Assembly (NCBI GenBank): GCA_003140855.1
Contig: PLLF01000096.1
Coordinates: 1-44,065, forward strand
Source of the DNA: Vulcanimicrobiota bacterium
GTDB lineage: Bacteria; Vulcanimicrobiota; Vulcanimicrobiia; Vulcanimicrobiales; Vulcanimicrobiaceae
Direction: 5' to 3'
Length of the DNA stretch: 44,065 bases
The notes beneath the pieces were generated by a model. That model worked only from the letters and a program-made list of their open reading frames with translations, had not been told where the DNA came from and did not search any database. The translations under genes were made by a program, and so were the position numbers. Shown piece by piece: positions 18,091-26,304 of the stretch. How positions within the stretch are numbered: the stretch's first letter is position 1; the number at the start of each line of letters is the position of its first letter.

Positions 18091-19457
18091 GCCGCGCCGG
18101 CCTTGAGCGCTTGCACGATTTCCTCCATGCGGTACTTGCGCGAGCCTTTTAGTAAGACGACGTCTTGGTCGGTTGCATTTTTGCGCAACCAGTCCGCAGC
18201 TTCTTCGTTGCCGCCGAACGAAACGATCCGGTCGCGCGGAAAACCCGCGCGCGCCGCGCCAGCAGCCAGCGATGCGGCGTAATCTCCGCCGACCATCAGC
18301 ACGTCGATGTTTACGTTTGCCGCATGAGCTCCGACGCGTTCGTGAATCGCCGGCGCATCGGGTCCAAGTTCCGCCATGCTGGAAAGCACCGCAATCCTGC
18401 GGCGCGCATTTTCGGACGAAAATAAGTTGAGGGTCGCGATCGTTCCGCTTGCGTTCGCGTTGTAGGCGTCGTAGATCAGGCGCGGACCCGCCGCGAGCGC
18501 GATATTTTCATAACGCCCCGAAGGTAAAGTGAGCGCGGCAACATTACCGGCCAACTCTTCCGCGTTTACACCCAGCAACAGTGCAGCGGAGATTGCAGCT
18601 GCGAGATTCGACCGGTTGTGCGCACCCGGGAAAGGAGCTTCGATCGGCAGCGTTTGCGAAGGGCCGCTGTAATTAAGCACGAGCGTCCCCGGGTCGCGCA
18701 CCCAAACGCCGGGCACCGACGGTTCGCCTTCGCCAAACCATAAGGGCGGCGCACTCAGCGACGAAGCGCGATTTCGAGAGATCTCGTCACGCGCGTTGAG
18801 TACGGCTTGCGCACCTTGCGAAAAAAGACCCCACTTTGTCGCGGCCAGCGCTTCGCGCGATCCGAATATTTCCAAGTGCGCATCGCCAATGTTGGTCAGG
18901 ACGCCGATATGCGGCGCAGCGATTCCAACGAGCTCGGCGATTTCTCCCGCGTGCCGCGCGCCCAGCTCGACGATCACTATCTGTTGTTCATTTGAGGTCT
19001 GCAGCAAAAACTTGCTGACGCCGATTTCGTTATTTTCATTTGCGGGCGTGACCGCGACGGCGCCGCTTCCCAGGCTCGCGCTCAACAATTGAAACAGTAA
19101 GTGCTTCGTGGTTGTCTTCCCGCTGCTGCCCGTAACCGCCACCACGCGGCCGGGGAACTGAGCGCGTGCCGCGGCCGCGAGATCCATGTAAGCGCGCCGC
19201 GTGTCGCGTACGATGAGCGTGGGGGCGCCGTCGGTTTCCGCCCGCGGCGAATCCAAGACCAGCGCGGCCGCGCCCTTCTTGAGCGCTTCGCCGACAAAAT
19301 CGTGGCCGTCGAACCGTTCGCCGCGCAGCGCGAGAAACGTATCGCCCGGCTCGAGCGAGCGCGTGTCCGTCACGACGCGCAGTGTTTCCGGCGCGCGCTC
19401 GCGTCCGCGGATCTCAGCGTTTGTCGCCTCGGCCGCCCTATCGAAGGTCAGCGTCAC
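18087..19457 (-). CDS. murF: UDP-MurNAc-tripeptide--D-alanyl-D-alanine ligase
   Basis: 456 residues, GTG start overlapping the murE stop (GTGA). Adds D-Ala-D-Ala to the UDP-MurNAc tripeptide. Seen: DTRSLEPGDTFLALRGERFDG in the substrate domain, ATP loop VVAVTGSSGKTTTKHLL near 107, NIGDAHLEIFGS, and in the C-terminal domain LIYDAYNANASGTIATL, plus LLKGSRKYRMEEIV at the end. Normal length. Confidence 0.96.
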   Translation of the reverse strand: MTLTFDRAAEATNAEIRGRERAPETLRVVTDTRSLEPGDTFLALRGERFDGHDFVGEALKKGAAALVLDSPRAETDGAPTLIVRDTRRAYMDLAAAARAQFPGRVVAVTGSSGKTTTKHLLFQLLSASLGSGAVAVTPANENNEIGVSKFLLQTSNEQQIVIVELGARHAGEIAELVGIAAPHIGVLTNIGDAHLEIFGSREALAATKWGLFSQGAQAVLNARDEISRNRASSLSAPPLWFGEGEPSVPGVWVRDPGTLVLNYSGPSQTLPIEAPFPGAHNRSNLAAAISAALLLGVNAEELAGNVAALTLPSGRYENIALAAGPRLIYDAYNANASGTIATLNLFSSENARRRIAVLSSMAELGPDAPAIHERVGAHAANVNIDVLMVGGDYAASLAAGAARAGFPRDRIVSFGGNEEAADWLRKNATDQDVVLLKGSRKYRMEEIVQALKAGAA

Positions 19458-20914
19458 GACGGCACCCGTTCGCGTTCCGCCAGCGCGCGGCGCGCTTCGG
19501 CCGCATCATCGAACGGCAACACCTCGGTTCCGACGATCTGATAGTTCTCGTGTCCCTTGCCCGCGATCAAGATAACGTCACCGGCGCGCGCGTTGCGAAT
19601 CGCCAGCGCGATCGCGCGCCGCCGGTCCGGTTCGATTTCGTGCGGCGCATCGCCCAGCCCCGGGAGAATCGCGTCGATAATCGCGCGCGGATCTTCCGTC
19701 CGCGGATTATCCGAGGTGACATACACGTAATCGGCGAGACGGCCCGCCACCGCGCCCATTTCGCTGCGTTTGCCGCGATCGCGATCGCCGCCGCAGCCGA
19801 ACACGACGATGCGGCGGCCGCTTCCGGTTTCGCGCAGCGCGCCCAGCGCCGACTCCAACGCGTCGGGCGTGTGCGCGTAATCGACGATCACTTCGATGTT
19901 TCCGCCATCGATGCGTTCCATCCGGCCGCGCACTCGTTCGATCGAAGACAGACCGCGCGCAGATACTTCATCTGCAATGCCGAGCGTGCGCGCGATTCCC
20001 AGCGCACAGAGTGCGTTCGCAACGTTGAACCGTCCGGGAATCCGCAGCTCGAATTGGAGCCCGCCGGCCTTGAAACTCGAACCGCTGCCGTGCAGCCGGA
20101 TCTCTTCGGCGCGAATGTCCGCCTCATGCTGCAACGCGTAGGTAAGGACCGGCTTGGAAGCGCGCAGCTCGCCGGCCCAACGTTCCCCGTGCGGATCGTC
20201 CGCGTTGAAGACGCAGCGCTCCGCCAGATCGAACAGGCTGCGCTTTGCCGCGGCATACGCTTGCGCGCTCTTGTGAAAATCGAGGTGATCGCGCGTGACG
20301 TTCGTCAAACCCGCGATTGAAAAACGAACGTCGGCCACGCGCTCTAGAGCCAGCGCATGCGAGCTGACTTCCATCGCCACGATCTTCACGCCCGCGTCGC
20401 GCATCTGCGCGAGCAGCGCGTGCAGCTCCGATGCAAACGGCGTCGTGTTTGCGAGCGGCTGTTCCATTCCGCCGTACGCACTTCCGAGCGTGCCGATAAT
20501 GCTGGCGGACAGGCCCGCCGCATTGACGATCGCCGCGATCATGTGCGTGACCGTCGTTTTGCCGTTCGTCCCGGTGATGCCGGCGATGGTGAGGTCGTGC
20601 GAAGGAGCACGATAGAATACGCCGGCGATTCTCGAAAGTGCGCGGCTGGAATCAGCAACGGTGATCGCCGTGACGTGTTCGGGCAGGTCGGCGTCATCCT
20701 CAGAAACGATCGCAACCGCACCGCGCGCTACGGCTTCGCCGATGTACCGGTGGCCGTCCGTCTGCTGTCCGCGCAGCGCAAAGAAAAGCGCGCCCGGCGT
20801 GACGGCGCGCGAATCGATGGCGAGCGAAGAAACTAATCGCGCGCGCTCACCGGTGATGCGGCTGTGCGGCAATCCTTCCAGCAGCAATTCCAGCGGCACG
20901 CCCGGCTCGTTCAT
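19454..20914 (-). CDS. murE: UDP-MurNAc-L-Ala-D-Glu--meso-2,6-diaminopimelate ligase
   Basis: 486 residues from ATG 20914, which overlaps the ftsI stop; a longer frame to 21499 is a shadow inside ftsI. Adds the third stem residue. ATP loop ITGTNGKTTVTHMI near 110, NVTRDHLDFHKS, and DYAHTPDALESAL place it in the family. The specificity motif reads DNPRTEDP: DNPR is the meso-DAP-binding form, whereas lysine-adding enzymes have a different motif. The stem peptide is therefore predicted to contain meso-DAP, consistent with a diderm. Confidence 0.96.
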   Translation of the reverse strand: MNEPGVPLELLLEGLPHSRITGERARLVSSLAIDSRAVTPGALFFALRGQQTDGHRYIGEAVARGAVAIVSEDDADLPEHVTAITVADSSRALSRIAGVFYRAPSHDLTIAGITGTNGKTTVTHMIAAIVNAAGLSASIIGTLGSAYGGMEQPLANTTPFASELHALLAQMRDAGVKIVAMEVSSHALALERVADVRFSIAGLTNVTRDHLDFHKSAQAYAAAKRSLFDLAERCVFNADDPHGERWAGELRASKPVLTYALQHEADIRAEEIRLHGSGSSFKAGGLQFELRIPGRFNVANALCALGIARTLGIADEVSARGLSSIERVRGRMERIDGGNIEVIVDYAHTPDALESALGALRETGSGRRIVVFGCGGDRDRGKRSEMGAVAGRLADYVYVTSDNPRTEDPRAIIDAILPGLGDAPHEIEPDRRRAIALAIRNARAGDVILIAGKGHENYQIVGTEVLPFDDAAEARRALAERERVPS

Positions 20915-22701
20915 GGTGTGAGGTTCGCCGTGCGTTCGGGCCGGACCAAGCGCCCTTTGAGCTTGGGCGTGGTTTTTGGAGGGGGCGTTGCGGGCAGCGT
21001 CCCGGCGTGCAGCATGGCTTGGCGCGCGATCTCGGAAAAAGCCGGCGCCGCGACGACGGAGCCGTAGATCGCGCCCTGGGGACGCTCGACCTTCACGTAG
21101 ATCAGATAGCGCGGATGCTCGTAAGGAACCATACCTATAAAGGAAGCGATGTACGCGCCCGGTTCGTATCGCCCGTTTTCTACGACCTGCGCGGTGCCGG
21201 TCTTGCCGGCGGTCGTGTAGCCCACGAGCTGCGCGCTCGGATTTCCCGTTCCCCGCACGACCACGGCTCGCAAGAACCGGCGCAGCGTGTCGGCGGTGCG
21301 CCGCGAGAAGACGCGCCGCTCGATCTCGGGCCCGTACTGATACACCAGCCGTCCCTGCGAGTCGAAGATCGCGCGCAAGAGGCGCGGCCGCACGAGCAGG
21401 CCGCCGTTTGCGATCGCGCAATAGTAGCGCGCCAGCGCCAGCGGCGTAACCGAAACGCCCTGGCCGAACGCCATCGTCGCGAGCGAACTGTCGCTCCACT
21501 CCGGCGGCGACGGGACAATCCCCGGATTTTCGCCCGCGAAGCCGACGTGCGTGGGCGCGCCGAAGCCGGCTCGCTGCTCCATCGCATAAAAAGTGTTGCG
21601 GCCGATAGACAAACCGACTTCAGCCGCACCGACGTTGTGCGAATAGACGATGATGTCTTCGAGCGTCTCGCTGCTGCCGCGCACGGGCATGTCGTCCTCG
21701 GCATTGTGAATGACGCGGCCGCCGACTTCTATCGAATTGCGTGCCGGGAAATATGATGACGTCGTCACTTTGCCGCTTTCGAGCGCGGCCGCCGCCGTGA
21801 GAAGCTTAAATGTAGAACCGGGTTCGTAGGCGTCCTGAACGGCGCGTTCGCGCCGCGCGTCGGCGGAGAACTTCCAGTAGGAGTTCGGGTCGAAGTGCGG
21901 GAGGTCGGCAAGCGCCAGCACCTCGCCGGTGGAAGGATCCATCACGAGTGCCGTACCGCTCTGCGCGTGAAACTCGTCGACCTGTTTTTTTAGCGCTGAC
22001 TCGGCGACGAATTGGAGGTACGGATCGATCGTCAGTTCGAGCGTCATGCCGGGCTTTGCCGTCCTGATTGCGCGCTGCCGTCCAAACGGAATCGGATGAC
22101 CGAACTCGTCGGCTTCCAGCGTGACGCGTCCCGACGTTCCTTTTAAAAGGTCGTCGAAAGTGTATTCAACGCCCGCCAACCCATTTTCGTCTATGCCGAC
22201 GAAACCGACGACCGTCGAAGCGGTCTGACCTGCGAGATCGACGCGCCGCCCGGTATCTTCTTCCATGACCGCGATGCCCGGCAGTTGCAAAGCTGCGATC
22301 GCGTCGGCTTGATCGTGCGGAATCTTGCGCGCGACCCAAACGAATTGCAAGGTGCGATCTTGCAGCAGCGCGGCCGTCGAGCTTGGAATCTTTCCGAGTA
22401 CTTTCTGGACTTGCGCGATCGTCTTGCCGGTATTTCCAAGATCGTGCGGCACCGCATAGATGCTTTCAGACGGCAATGAATAGACCAGCACGTTGCCGTC
22501 GCGATCCAAGATGCTGCCGCGCCGCGCAAAGACACCAACCGTATCGCTGCGCTGCTGCAACGCCTGCTTGGCATAAATCGGTCCTTTGAGCACCTGTACA
22601 TCGACCAGCCGCCATCCCAAGGCCAACGCGATCGCCGTGGCGACGTAAAACAGAGCTTTTGCGCGGCGGGGTGCGACGCGCGAGAAAGTTCGCCGGTGCA
22701 T
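20911..22701 (-). CDS. ftsI: Division transpeptidase, class B penicillin-binding protein
   Basis: 596 residues. One N-terminal helix (about 15-33) anchors a periplasmic protein. The PBP dimerisation domain (RRGSILDRDGNVLVYSLPSE, about 60-80) is followed by the transpeptidase domain with the active-site serine in STFK (296-299), SHN (354-356) and KTG (500-502), all in order. No PASTA domain; the C terminus is a short proline-rich tail. Cross-links septal peptidoglycan together with FtsW. It lies 16 nt after the FtsL-like gene and overlaps murE by 4 nt, as in typical dcw clusters. Confidence 0.94.
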   Translation of the reverse strand: MHRRTFSRVAPRRAKALFYVATAIALALGWRLVDVQVLKGPIYAKQALQQRSDTVGVFARRGSILDRDGNVLVYSLPSESIYAVPHDLGNTGKTIAQVQKVLGKIPSSTAALLQDRTLQFVWVARKIPHDQADAIAALQLPGIAVMEEDTGRRVDLAGQTASTVVGFVGIDENGLAGVEYTFDDLLKGTSGRVTLEADEFGHPIPFGRQRAIRTAKPGMTLELTIDPYLQFVAESALKKQVDEFHAQSGTALVMDPSTGEVLALADLPHFDPNSYWKFSADARRERAVQDAYEPGSTFKLLTAAAALESGKVTTSSYFPARNSIEVGGRVIHNAEDDMPVRGSSETLEDIIVYSHNVGAAEVGLSIGRNTFYAMEQRAGFGAPTHVGFAGENPGIVPSPPEWSDSSLATMAFGQGVSVTPLALARYYCAIANGGLLVRPRLLRAIFDSQGRLVYQYGPEIERRVFSRRTADTLRRFLRAVVVRGTGNPSAQLVGYTTAGKTGTAQVVENGRYEPGAYIASFIGMVPYEHPRYLIYVKVERPQGAIYGSVVAAPAFSEIARQAMLHAGTLPATPPPKTTPKLKGRLVRPERTANLTP

Positions 22702-22717
22702 GAGGTCGCCCTGGATC

Positions 22718-23137
22718 CTATTTGGCGCCGAACCAGCTCGCTAAACTGGATAAGAACAGACGCGATCGCCCTTGCGGCGCGGGCGGAGGAAGGGTAATCA
22801 ACGCAAACTGCTGCGGTTCGCGCATGTGCAGCTGCGCGGCCATTTTCGACAACCGATCGTCGGAACGAAGAGCCGCCAGCCGGTCGTCGAGACGAGCGGT
22901 TTCGGCTTGCAGCGAAGCGCGCTGACGATCCGCGCGCGCTACGGAGTAGTTGAGACTGGTCAAATTCGCCATCAGCATTACGTACAGCATAACGGCGCAC
23001 AGCACGACGCCCAGAACGCCGCAAAATCGCACCAGTCCCGTGTAACGCGCGCGCGACGCGTGAGTCTTTCGCATGTGCGTCGCATGCTTGGCGGTGCGCA
23101 CGTTGCGCAGGCGCGGACGAGCTTGATAAGCGACCAT
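22718..23137 (-). CDS. ftsL: FtsL/DivIC-like division protein
   Basis: 139 residues. A basic cytoplasmic N terminus (about 1-35), one membrane helix (about 36-57) and a periplasmic coiled coil (NYSVARADRQRASLQAETAR, about 64-83, continuing to about 100) make the FtsL/septum-initiator architecture. Sequence identity is always low in this family, so the call rests on topology and position between rsmH and ftsI. Its ATG shares the A with the rsmH stop (TGATG). Confidence 0.78.
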   Translation of the reverse strand: MVAYQARPRLRNVRTAKHATHMRKTHASRARYTGLVRFCGVLGVVLCAVMLYVMLMANLTSLNYSVARADRQRASLQAETARLDDRLAALRSDDRLSKMAAQLHMREPQQFALITLPPPAPQGRSRLFLSSLASWFGAK

Positions 23138-24009
23138 CAGCTGGCTCTCCGCTCGGCGGCGCGCATCTTTGCGCTGCTCGCGCGTGGATTGCCATCGATC
23201 TCGTCTTGATCGGGGACGAGCGGTTTGCGCGTCAGCACGTCCAAGCGATCGTCTTGCAAGAATTTGCGTTTGACGATGCGGTCCTCCAAGGAATGAAAGC
23301 TGATCGCGACGATGCGCCCCGCGCCGCGCAGCCGGTCGACCGCGCTATCGAGGCCCTCACGCAAAGCTTCGAGTTCATCATTGACTGCAATGCGCAGCGC
23401 TTGAAAAACGCGCGTCGCCGGATGGATGCGCTCGCGCCGGCCGGAGCGATGCAGCAACCCGCTGATCATGCGCGCGAATTCCAGCGTCGTTCCGGGGAAA
23501 GACCCGGCTTTGCGCCGGTACACGATGGCGCGCGCGATCTTTCGTGCCGCGCGTTCTTGTCCGTAATCGTAGAAAATCTCGGCCAGTTCGGTTTCGCTGG
23601 CGCTCATCAGCACGTCGTACGCGCTCCGTCCGGCCAGCGGATTCATTCGCATGTCGAGCGGTCCGGATTCCCGGAAAGAAAAGCCGCGCGACGCTTCGTC
23701 AAATTGCATCGAAGAAACCCCCAAGTCGAAGAGCACGCCATCGACGGACTCGATGCCCAGGCGATCGAGCACGTCCGGCAGTTCGCGGAAATTCGCATGA
23801 ATAAACGTAAAGGCGGAATCGTCGATCTGCGCGGCCCGTTGTGCGGCGGAAGGATCCGCGTCGAGCGCAATGACTCGCCCGCCCTTCAAGCGGGAAAGGA
23901 TGCCACGCGAATGGCCACCCGCGCCGAAGGTCGCGTCCACATAGATCCCAGACGGACGAATCGCCAGCCACTCTAAGGCCTGCGCGTGAAAAACGGGGAT
24001 GTGTTGCAT
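23137..24009 (-). CDS. rsmH: 16S rRNA (cytosine1402-N4)-methyltransferase
   Basis: 290 residues. SAM-dependent methylation of C1402 in the 16S rRNA decoding centre. MQHIPVFHAQALEWLAIRPS at the start, the SAM loop YVDATFGAGGHSRGIL (24-39), VDGVLFDLGVSSMQFDEASR, GFSFRESGPLDMRMNP, and a late AISFHSLEDRIVKRKF are all canonical. ATG start 15 nt after mraZ. Traditional dcw position. Confidence 0.97.
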   Translation of the reverse strand: MQHIPVFHAQALEWLAIRPSGIYVDATFGAGGHSRGILSRLKGGRVIALDADPSAAQRAAQIDDSAFTFIHANFRELPDVLDRLGIESVDGVLFDLGVSSMQFDEASRGFSFRESGPLDMRMNPLAGRSAYDVLMSASETELAEIFYDYGQERAARKIARAIVYRRKAGSFPGTTLEFARMISGLLHRSGRRERIHPATRVFQALRIAVNDELEALREGLDSAVDRLRGAGRIVAISFHSLEDRIVKRKFLQDDRLDVLTRKPLVPDQDEIDGNPRASSAKMRAAERRAS

Positions 24010-24024
24010 CGCTCCAACCCGCCA

Positions 24025-24468
24025 TCAGTAAAGTCCCAACTCTGCCATCAGGTCACCGGCCTCGGGATCGGGCCCCGCGTGCGAGGCGTAGCGCTCTTTG
24101 GCCCAAATCTCGACCCGCGTGAGCGAGCCGACGGAAACGACCTCGCGCTCTATGCCGGCATACACCCGCAGCGCCAATGGAATGAGCAGCCGTCCTTGGA
24201 CGTCGCATGCAACCTCCTCGGTGTGCGCAAAGATATGGCGCACGAGGCGGCGGAAGCGCTCGTCCTTCCGCGGAGCGCCTTGGAGCCGGCTACAGAAATC
24301 GGCCCAATTCGCTTGCGGATAGAGGGCGAGGCACGGGTCCGGCTGCGCGATGGTTAAGACGAAACCGGTCCCTAGGCGTTCGCGGAAGCGCGCGGGCACG
24401 ATGAGGCGGCCCTTGTCGTCAAGAGCATGCTCCACCGAACCAAACAAGCGCGGCAAATCCGCGTGCAA
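24025..24468 (-). CDS. mraZ: MraZ transcriptional regulator of the dcw operon
   Basis: 147 residues. TTG start supported by GGGAGG five nt upstream. Two AbrB-like SpoVT-MraZ domains: LDDKGRLIVPARFRERLG (about 16-33) and CDVQGRLLIPLALRVYAGIE (about 88-107), each with the DxxGRLxxP signature. In characterised species MraZ forms a ring and binds short direct repeats in its own promoter, repressing or tuning the operon. Three suitable repeats lie directly upstream here. Confidence 0.96.
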   Translation of the reverse strand: MHADLPRLFGSVEHALDDKGRLIVPARFRERLGTGFVLTIAQPDPCLALYPQANWADFCSRLQGAPRKDERFRRLVRHIFAHTEEVACDVQGRLLIPLALRVYAGIEREVVSVGSLTRVEIWAKERYASHAGPDPEAGDLMAELGLY

Positions 24469-24485
24469 CCAATCCTCCCTCGGTC

Positions 24486-24510
24486 ACCACAACGTACCAC
24501 TTTGCACCAC
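24486..24510 (-). promoter_or_regulatory. MraZ-box array: three GTGGT repeats, 10-nt period
   Basis: ACCAC on the plus strand (GTGGT on the coding strand of mraZ) occurs at 24486-24490, 24496-24500 and 24506-24510, exactly 10 nt apart, so all fall on one face of the helix. Known MraZ sites are short G-rich repeats (TGGG-type or AAAGTG-type) at 10-nt spacing in the same location. The array covers the predicted transcription start (about 24502). Confidence 0.78.
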
Positions 24511-24537
24511 TATACGCTCACGGGCTACCCCGTGCAA
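24509..24537 (-). promoter_or_regulatory. Predicted mraZ/dcw promoter
   Basis: On the minus strand TTGCAC (24537-24532), a 17-nt spacer, then TATAGT (24514-24509). The -10 matches consensus at 5 of 6 positions; the -35 shares the TTG. Transcription would start near 24502, giving a leader of about 34 nt before the TTG start. The MraZ boxes overlap the -10 end and start site, as expected for autorepression. Confidence 0.65.
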
Positions 24538-24543
24538 GCGTGA

Positions 24544-24581
24544 GCACGTTCGCATCGAACTTATGTTCGATGCGAACGTGC
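24544..24581. promoter_or_regulatory. Perfect 17-bp inverted repeat with SOS-box-like core
   Basis: Arms at 24544-24560 and 24565-24581 are perfectly complementary around a 4-nt centre (TTAT). The core TCGAAC-N4-GTTCGA (24555-24570) equals the consensus reported for mycobacterial LexA sites and resembles Gram-positive SOS boxes. It lies between the divergent mraZ and lytic transglycosylase operons. No T run follows on either strand, so a terminator is unlikely. Which factor binds is not known. Confidence 0.6.
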
Positions 24582-24654
24582 ACTGCCGCACCGGCGTTGT
24601 AGTGAGAAGTCGAAGGCCGGGTCGATACCTTGCAGAAGAGAGTCACTGATCCAA

Positions 24655-25128
24655 ATGAAAAAAATGCTCGGGACAGCGCTTTTCCTGAGCTTGCTCTGCG
24701 GTTGTAGTGGAGCGGGTTATCTTCCATATGCGCCGCACGCGCTCAATCCGGCACAACTTCAAAGCCTCGTAAGCTCCGCGGCGACACGCAACGGGGTTCC
24801 GGTCGGTCTCGTCAGCGCGGTCGTCATGGCGGAATCTGCCGGCGATCCGTCTGCGATTAGCAGCGCCGGAGCGCAGGGCCTGATGCAGCTGATGCCCGGC
24901 ACAGCGGCGGGCTGCGGGATCGCCAATGCATTTGATCCGTCCGAAAACGTCGATTGCGGAACGCGTTATCTTCACGGCCTGCTCAAGCGCTACCGCAACA
25001 ACGTCGAACTCGCGGTTGCGGCCTACAACGCAGGTCCGGGCGCCGTCGACGAATACCACGGCGTTCCGCCGTACGCCGAAACCCAAGCCTACGTCGATCG
25101 CGTCCTGACGGCTTACCGCAACTACTAG
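24655..25128 (+). CDS. Lytic transglycosylase lipoprotein (SLT family)
   Basis: 157 residues. N terminus ends in a lipobox, LLCGC (14-18), so it is a lipoprotein. The rest is a compact SLT/goose-lysozyme-like domain: the catalytic Glu in AVVMAESAGDPSAIS (about 60), GAQGLMQLMPGTA, and AVAAYNAGPGAV are the hallmark order of family 1. Cleaves glycan strands to anhydromuropeptides in the periplasm. First gene of the rightward envelope operon, 15 nt before the permease, and divergent from dcw. Ribosome binding site is weak. Confidence 0.93.
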   Translation: MKKMLGTALFLSLLCGCSGAGYLPYAPHALNPAQLQSLVSSAATRNGVPVGLVSAVVMAESAGDPSAISSAGAQGLMQLMPGTAAGCGIANAFDPSENVDCGTRYLHGLLKRYRNNVELAVAAYNAGPGAVDEYHGVPPYAETQAYVDRVLTAYRNY

Positions 25129-25143
25129 AGAACTATAACGCGG

Positions 25144-26298
25144 ATGGCCTCCATTTCCGGAGCACGCCCCGCGCCCCCCAACCTGCTCCGTACACTGCAC
25201 CTGCCGTTGCTGGATTCATACATCCTGCACGAGTTTTTGGGCCCGTTCGTCGTCGCGTTTCTGCTGTTTTTTCTATTTTGGGGCTTCAATATATTTTTCT
25301 TGTCCGCAAAATTTATCCTCACGCAAAACGCCCCACTGTTCCTGGTTTTCCGTTACGTGTTGTTCCGCGTTCCTCAATCTATTCCGATGGCATTTCCGTT
25401 TGCCGCGCTCTTTGCAACGCTGCTCGGTGTTGGACGGCTCATGGCGGACAACGAGGTCAATGCGATCAGGACGTCGGGCACTTCGCTGTGGCGTTTGTCT
25501 CTGACCCCGATACTGTTTGGTTTTGCGACATTTCTGTTCGCGTGGAGCATGAACGAGTTTGTCGCAACGCGAGCCGTGGATCTTTCCACGCGCACGTTTT
25601 ACCAGATCATGTATCGCACGTCGGCGCTGCCGGTCGAACCGCAATTCTTTCGCAAGGATCCCAGTACCAATACCGTCTTCTATGTGACCCGCGTGCTCGC
25701 CGATGGCAAAACCATGGAAGGCGTGCAAATCTTCAAGCCCGGACGCAACGGTTACTGGAACGAGACCATTCAAGCAAAAACCGCCCACATCGAGGGCCCG
25801 ACTCTGGTGTTAAACGGCGTGATCCTTTCATTCTACAACCCGCAAGGGTATCTCACGTCGCAAGTGGACCGCGCGCAGGCGACAGCTGGACTACCTTTGG
25901 CGGAGAACGCGGCCGAATTTATGAGCAGCGAAAACAACGACGCATGGACCATGAACTCACAGCAGTTGAGGGAGCGCATTAAGGCGTTGCGCGCGCAAGG
26001 CGAGGGCGGCGAAACTCTGGGCGACCTCGAGTTGAACCTGGCCGACAAGCTCGCTTTGCCGTTTGCGGCTTTGGTCGCCGTGCTGCTGGCGTTGCCGCTG
26101 GCAATCATCTTCGGCAAGAAAGGGCGCCTGATGGGAATGGCGCTTTCGGTCATCGCGTTCTTCGCGTATTACATGCTCCTTGAAGCCGGCGCGGCACTTG
26201 GCAGTACGGGGCGGATCAGCCCGTATCTCGCAGCGTGGCTGCCCAACATCATCTTCGGAGGCGTCGGCCTGGCTTTGCTTTGGTACGAAGAACACTAG
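25144..26298 (+). CDS. LptF/LptG-family permease (YjgP/YjgQ)
   Basis: 384 residues: three N-terminal helices (about 30-55, 75-98 and 120-142), a periplasmic beta-jellyroll-like stretch (about 160-270), and three C-terminal helices (about 302-384). GVGRLMADNEVNAIRTSGTS (about 98-117) matches the cytoplasmic coupling helix typical of the family. In known systems LptF and LptG with LptB extract LPS from the inner membrane. Only one permease gene is present here; the second, and LptB, must be elsewhere or the protein acts as a homodimer. Six nt separate it from the LptD-like gene. Confidence 0.9.
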   Translation: MASISGARPAPPNLLRTLHLPLLDSYILHEFLGPFVVAFLLFFLFWGFNIFFLSAKFILTQNAPLFLVFRYVLFRVPQSIPMAFPFAALFATLLGVGRLMADNEVNAIRTSGTSLWRLSLTPILFGFATFLFAWSMNEFVATRAVDLSTRTFYQIMYRTSALPVEPQFFRKDPSTNTVFYVTRVLADGKTMEGVQIFKPGRNGYWNETIQAKTAHIEGPTLVLNGVILSFYNPQGYLTSQVDRAQATAGLPLAENAAEFMSSENNDAWTMNSQQLRERIKALRAQGEGGETLGDLELNLADKLALPFAALVAVLLALPLAIIFGKKGRLMGMALSVIAFFAYYMLLEAGAALGSTGRISPYLAAWLPNIIFGGVGLALLWYEEH

Positions 26299-26304
26299 GC
26301 CGCC

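Noticed and set aside
19382-20320. 312-codon plus-strand frame opposite murE
   Set aside because: Composition-driven shadow of murE/murF.
24544-24581. Rho-independent terminator
   Set aside because: Very stable hairpin, but no T run on either side and it lies between divergent starts, not after a gene.
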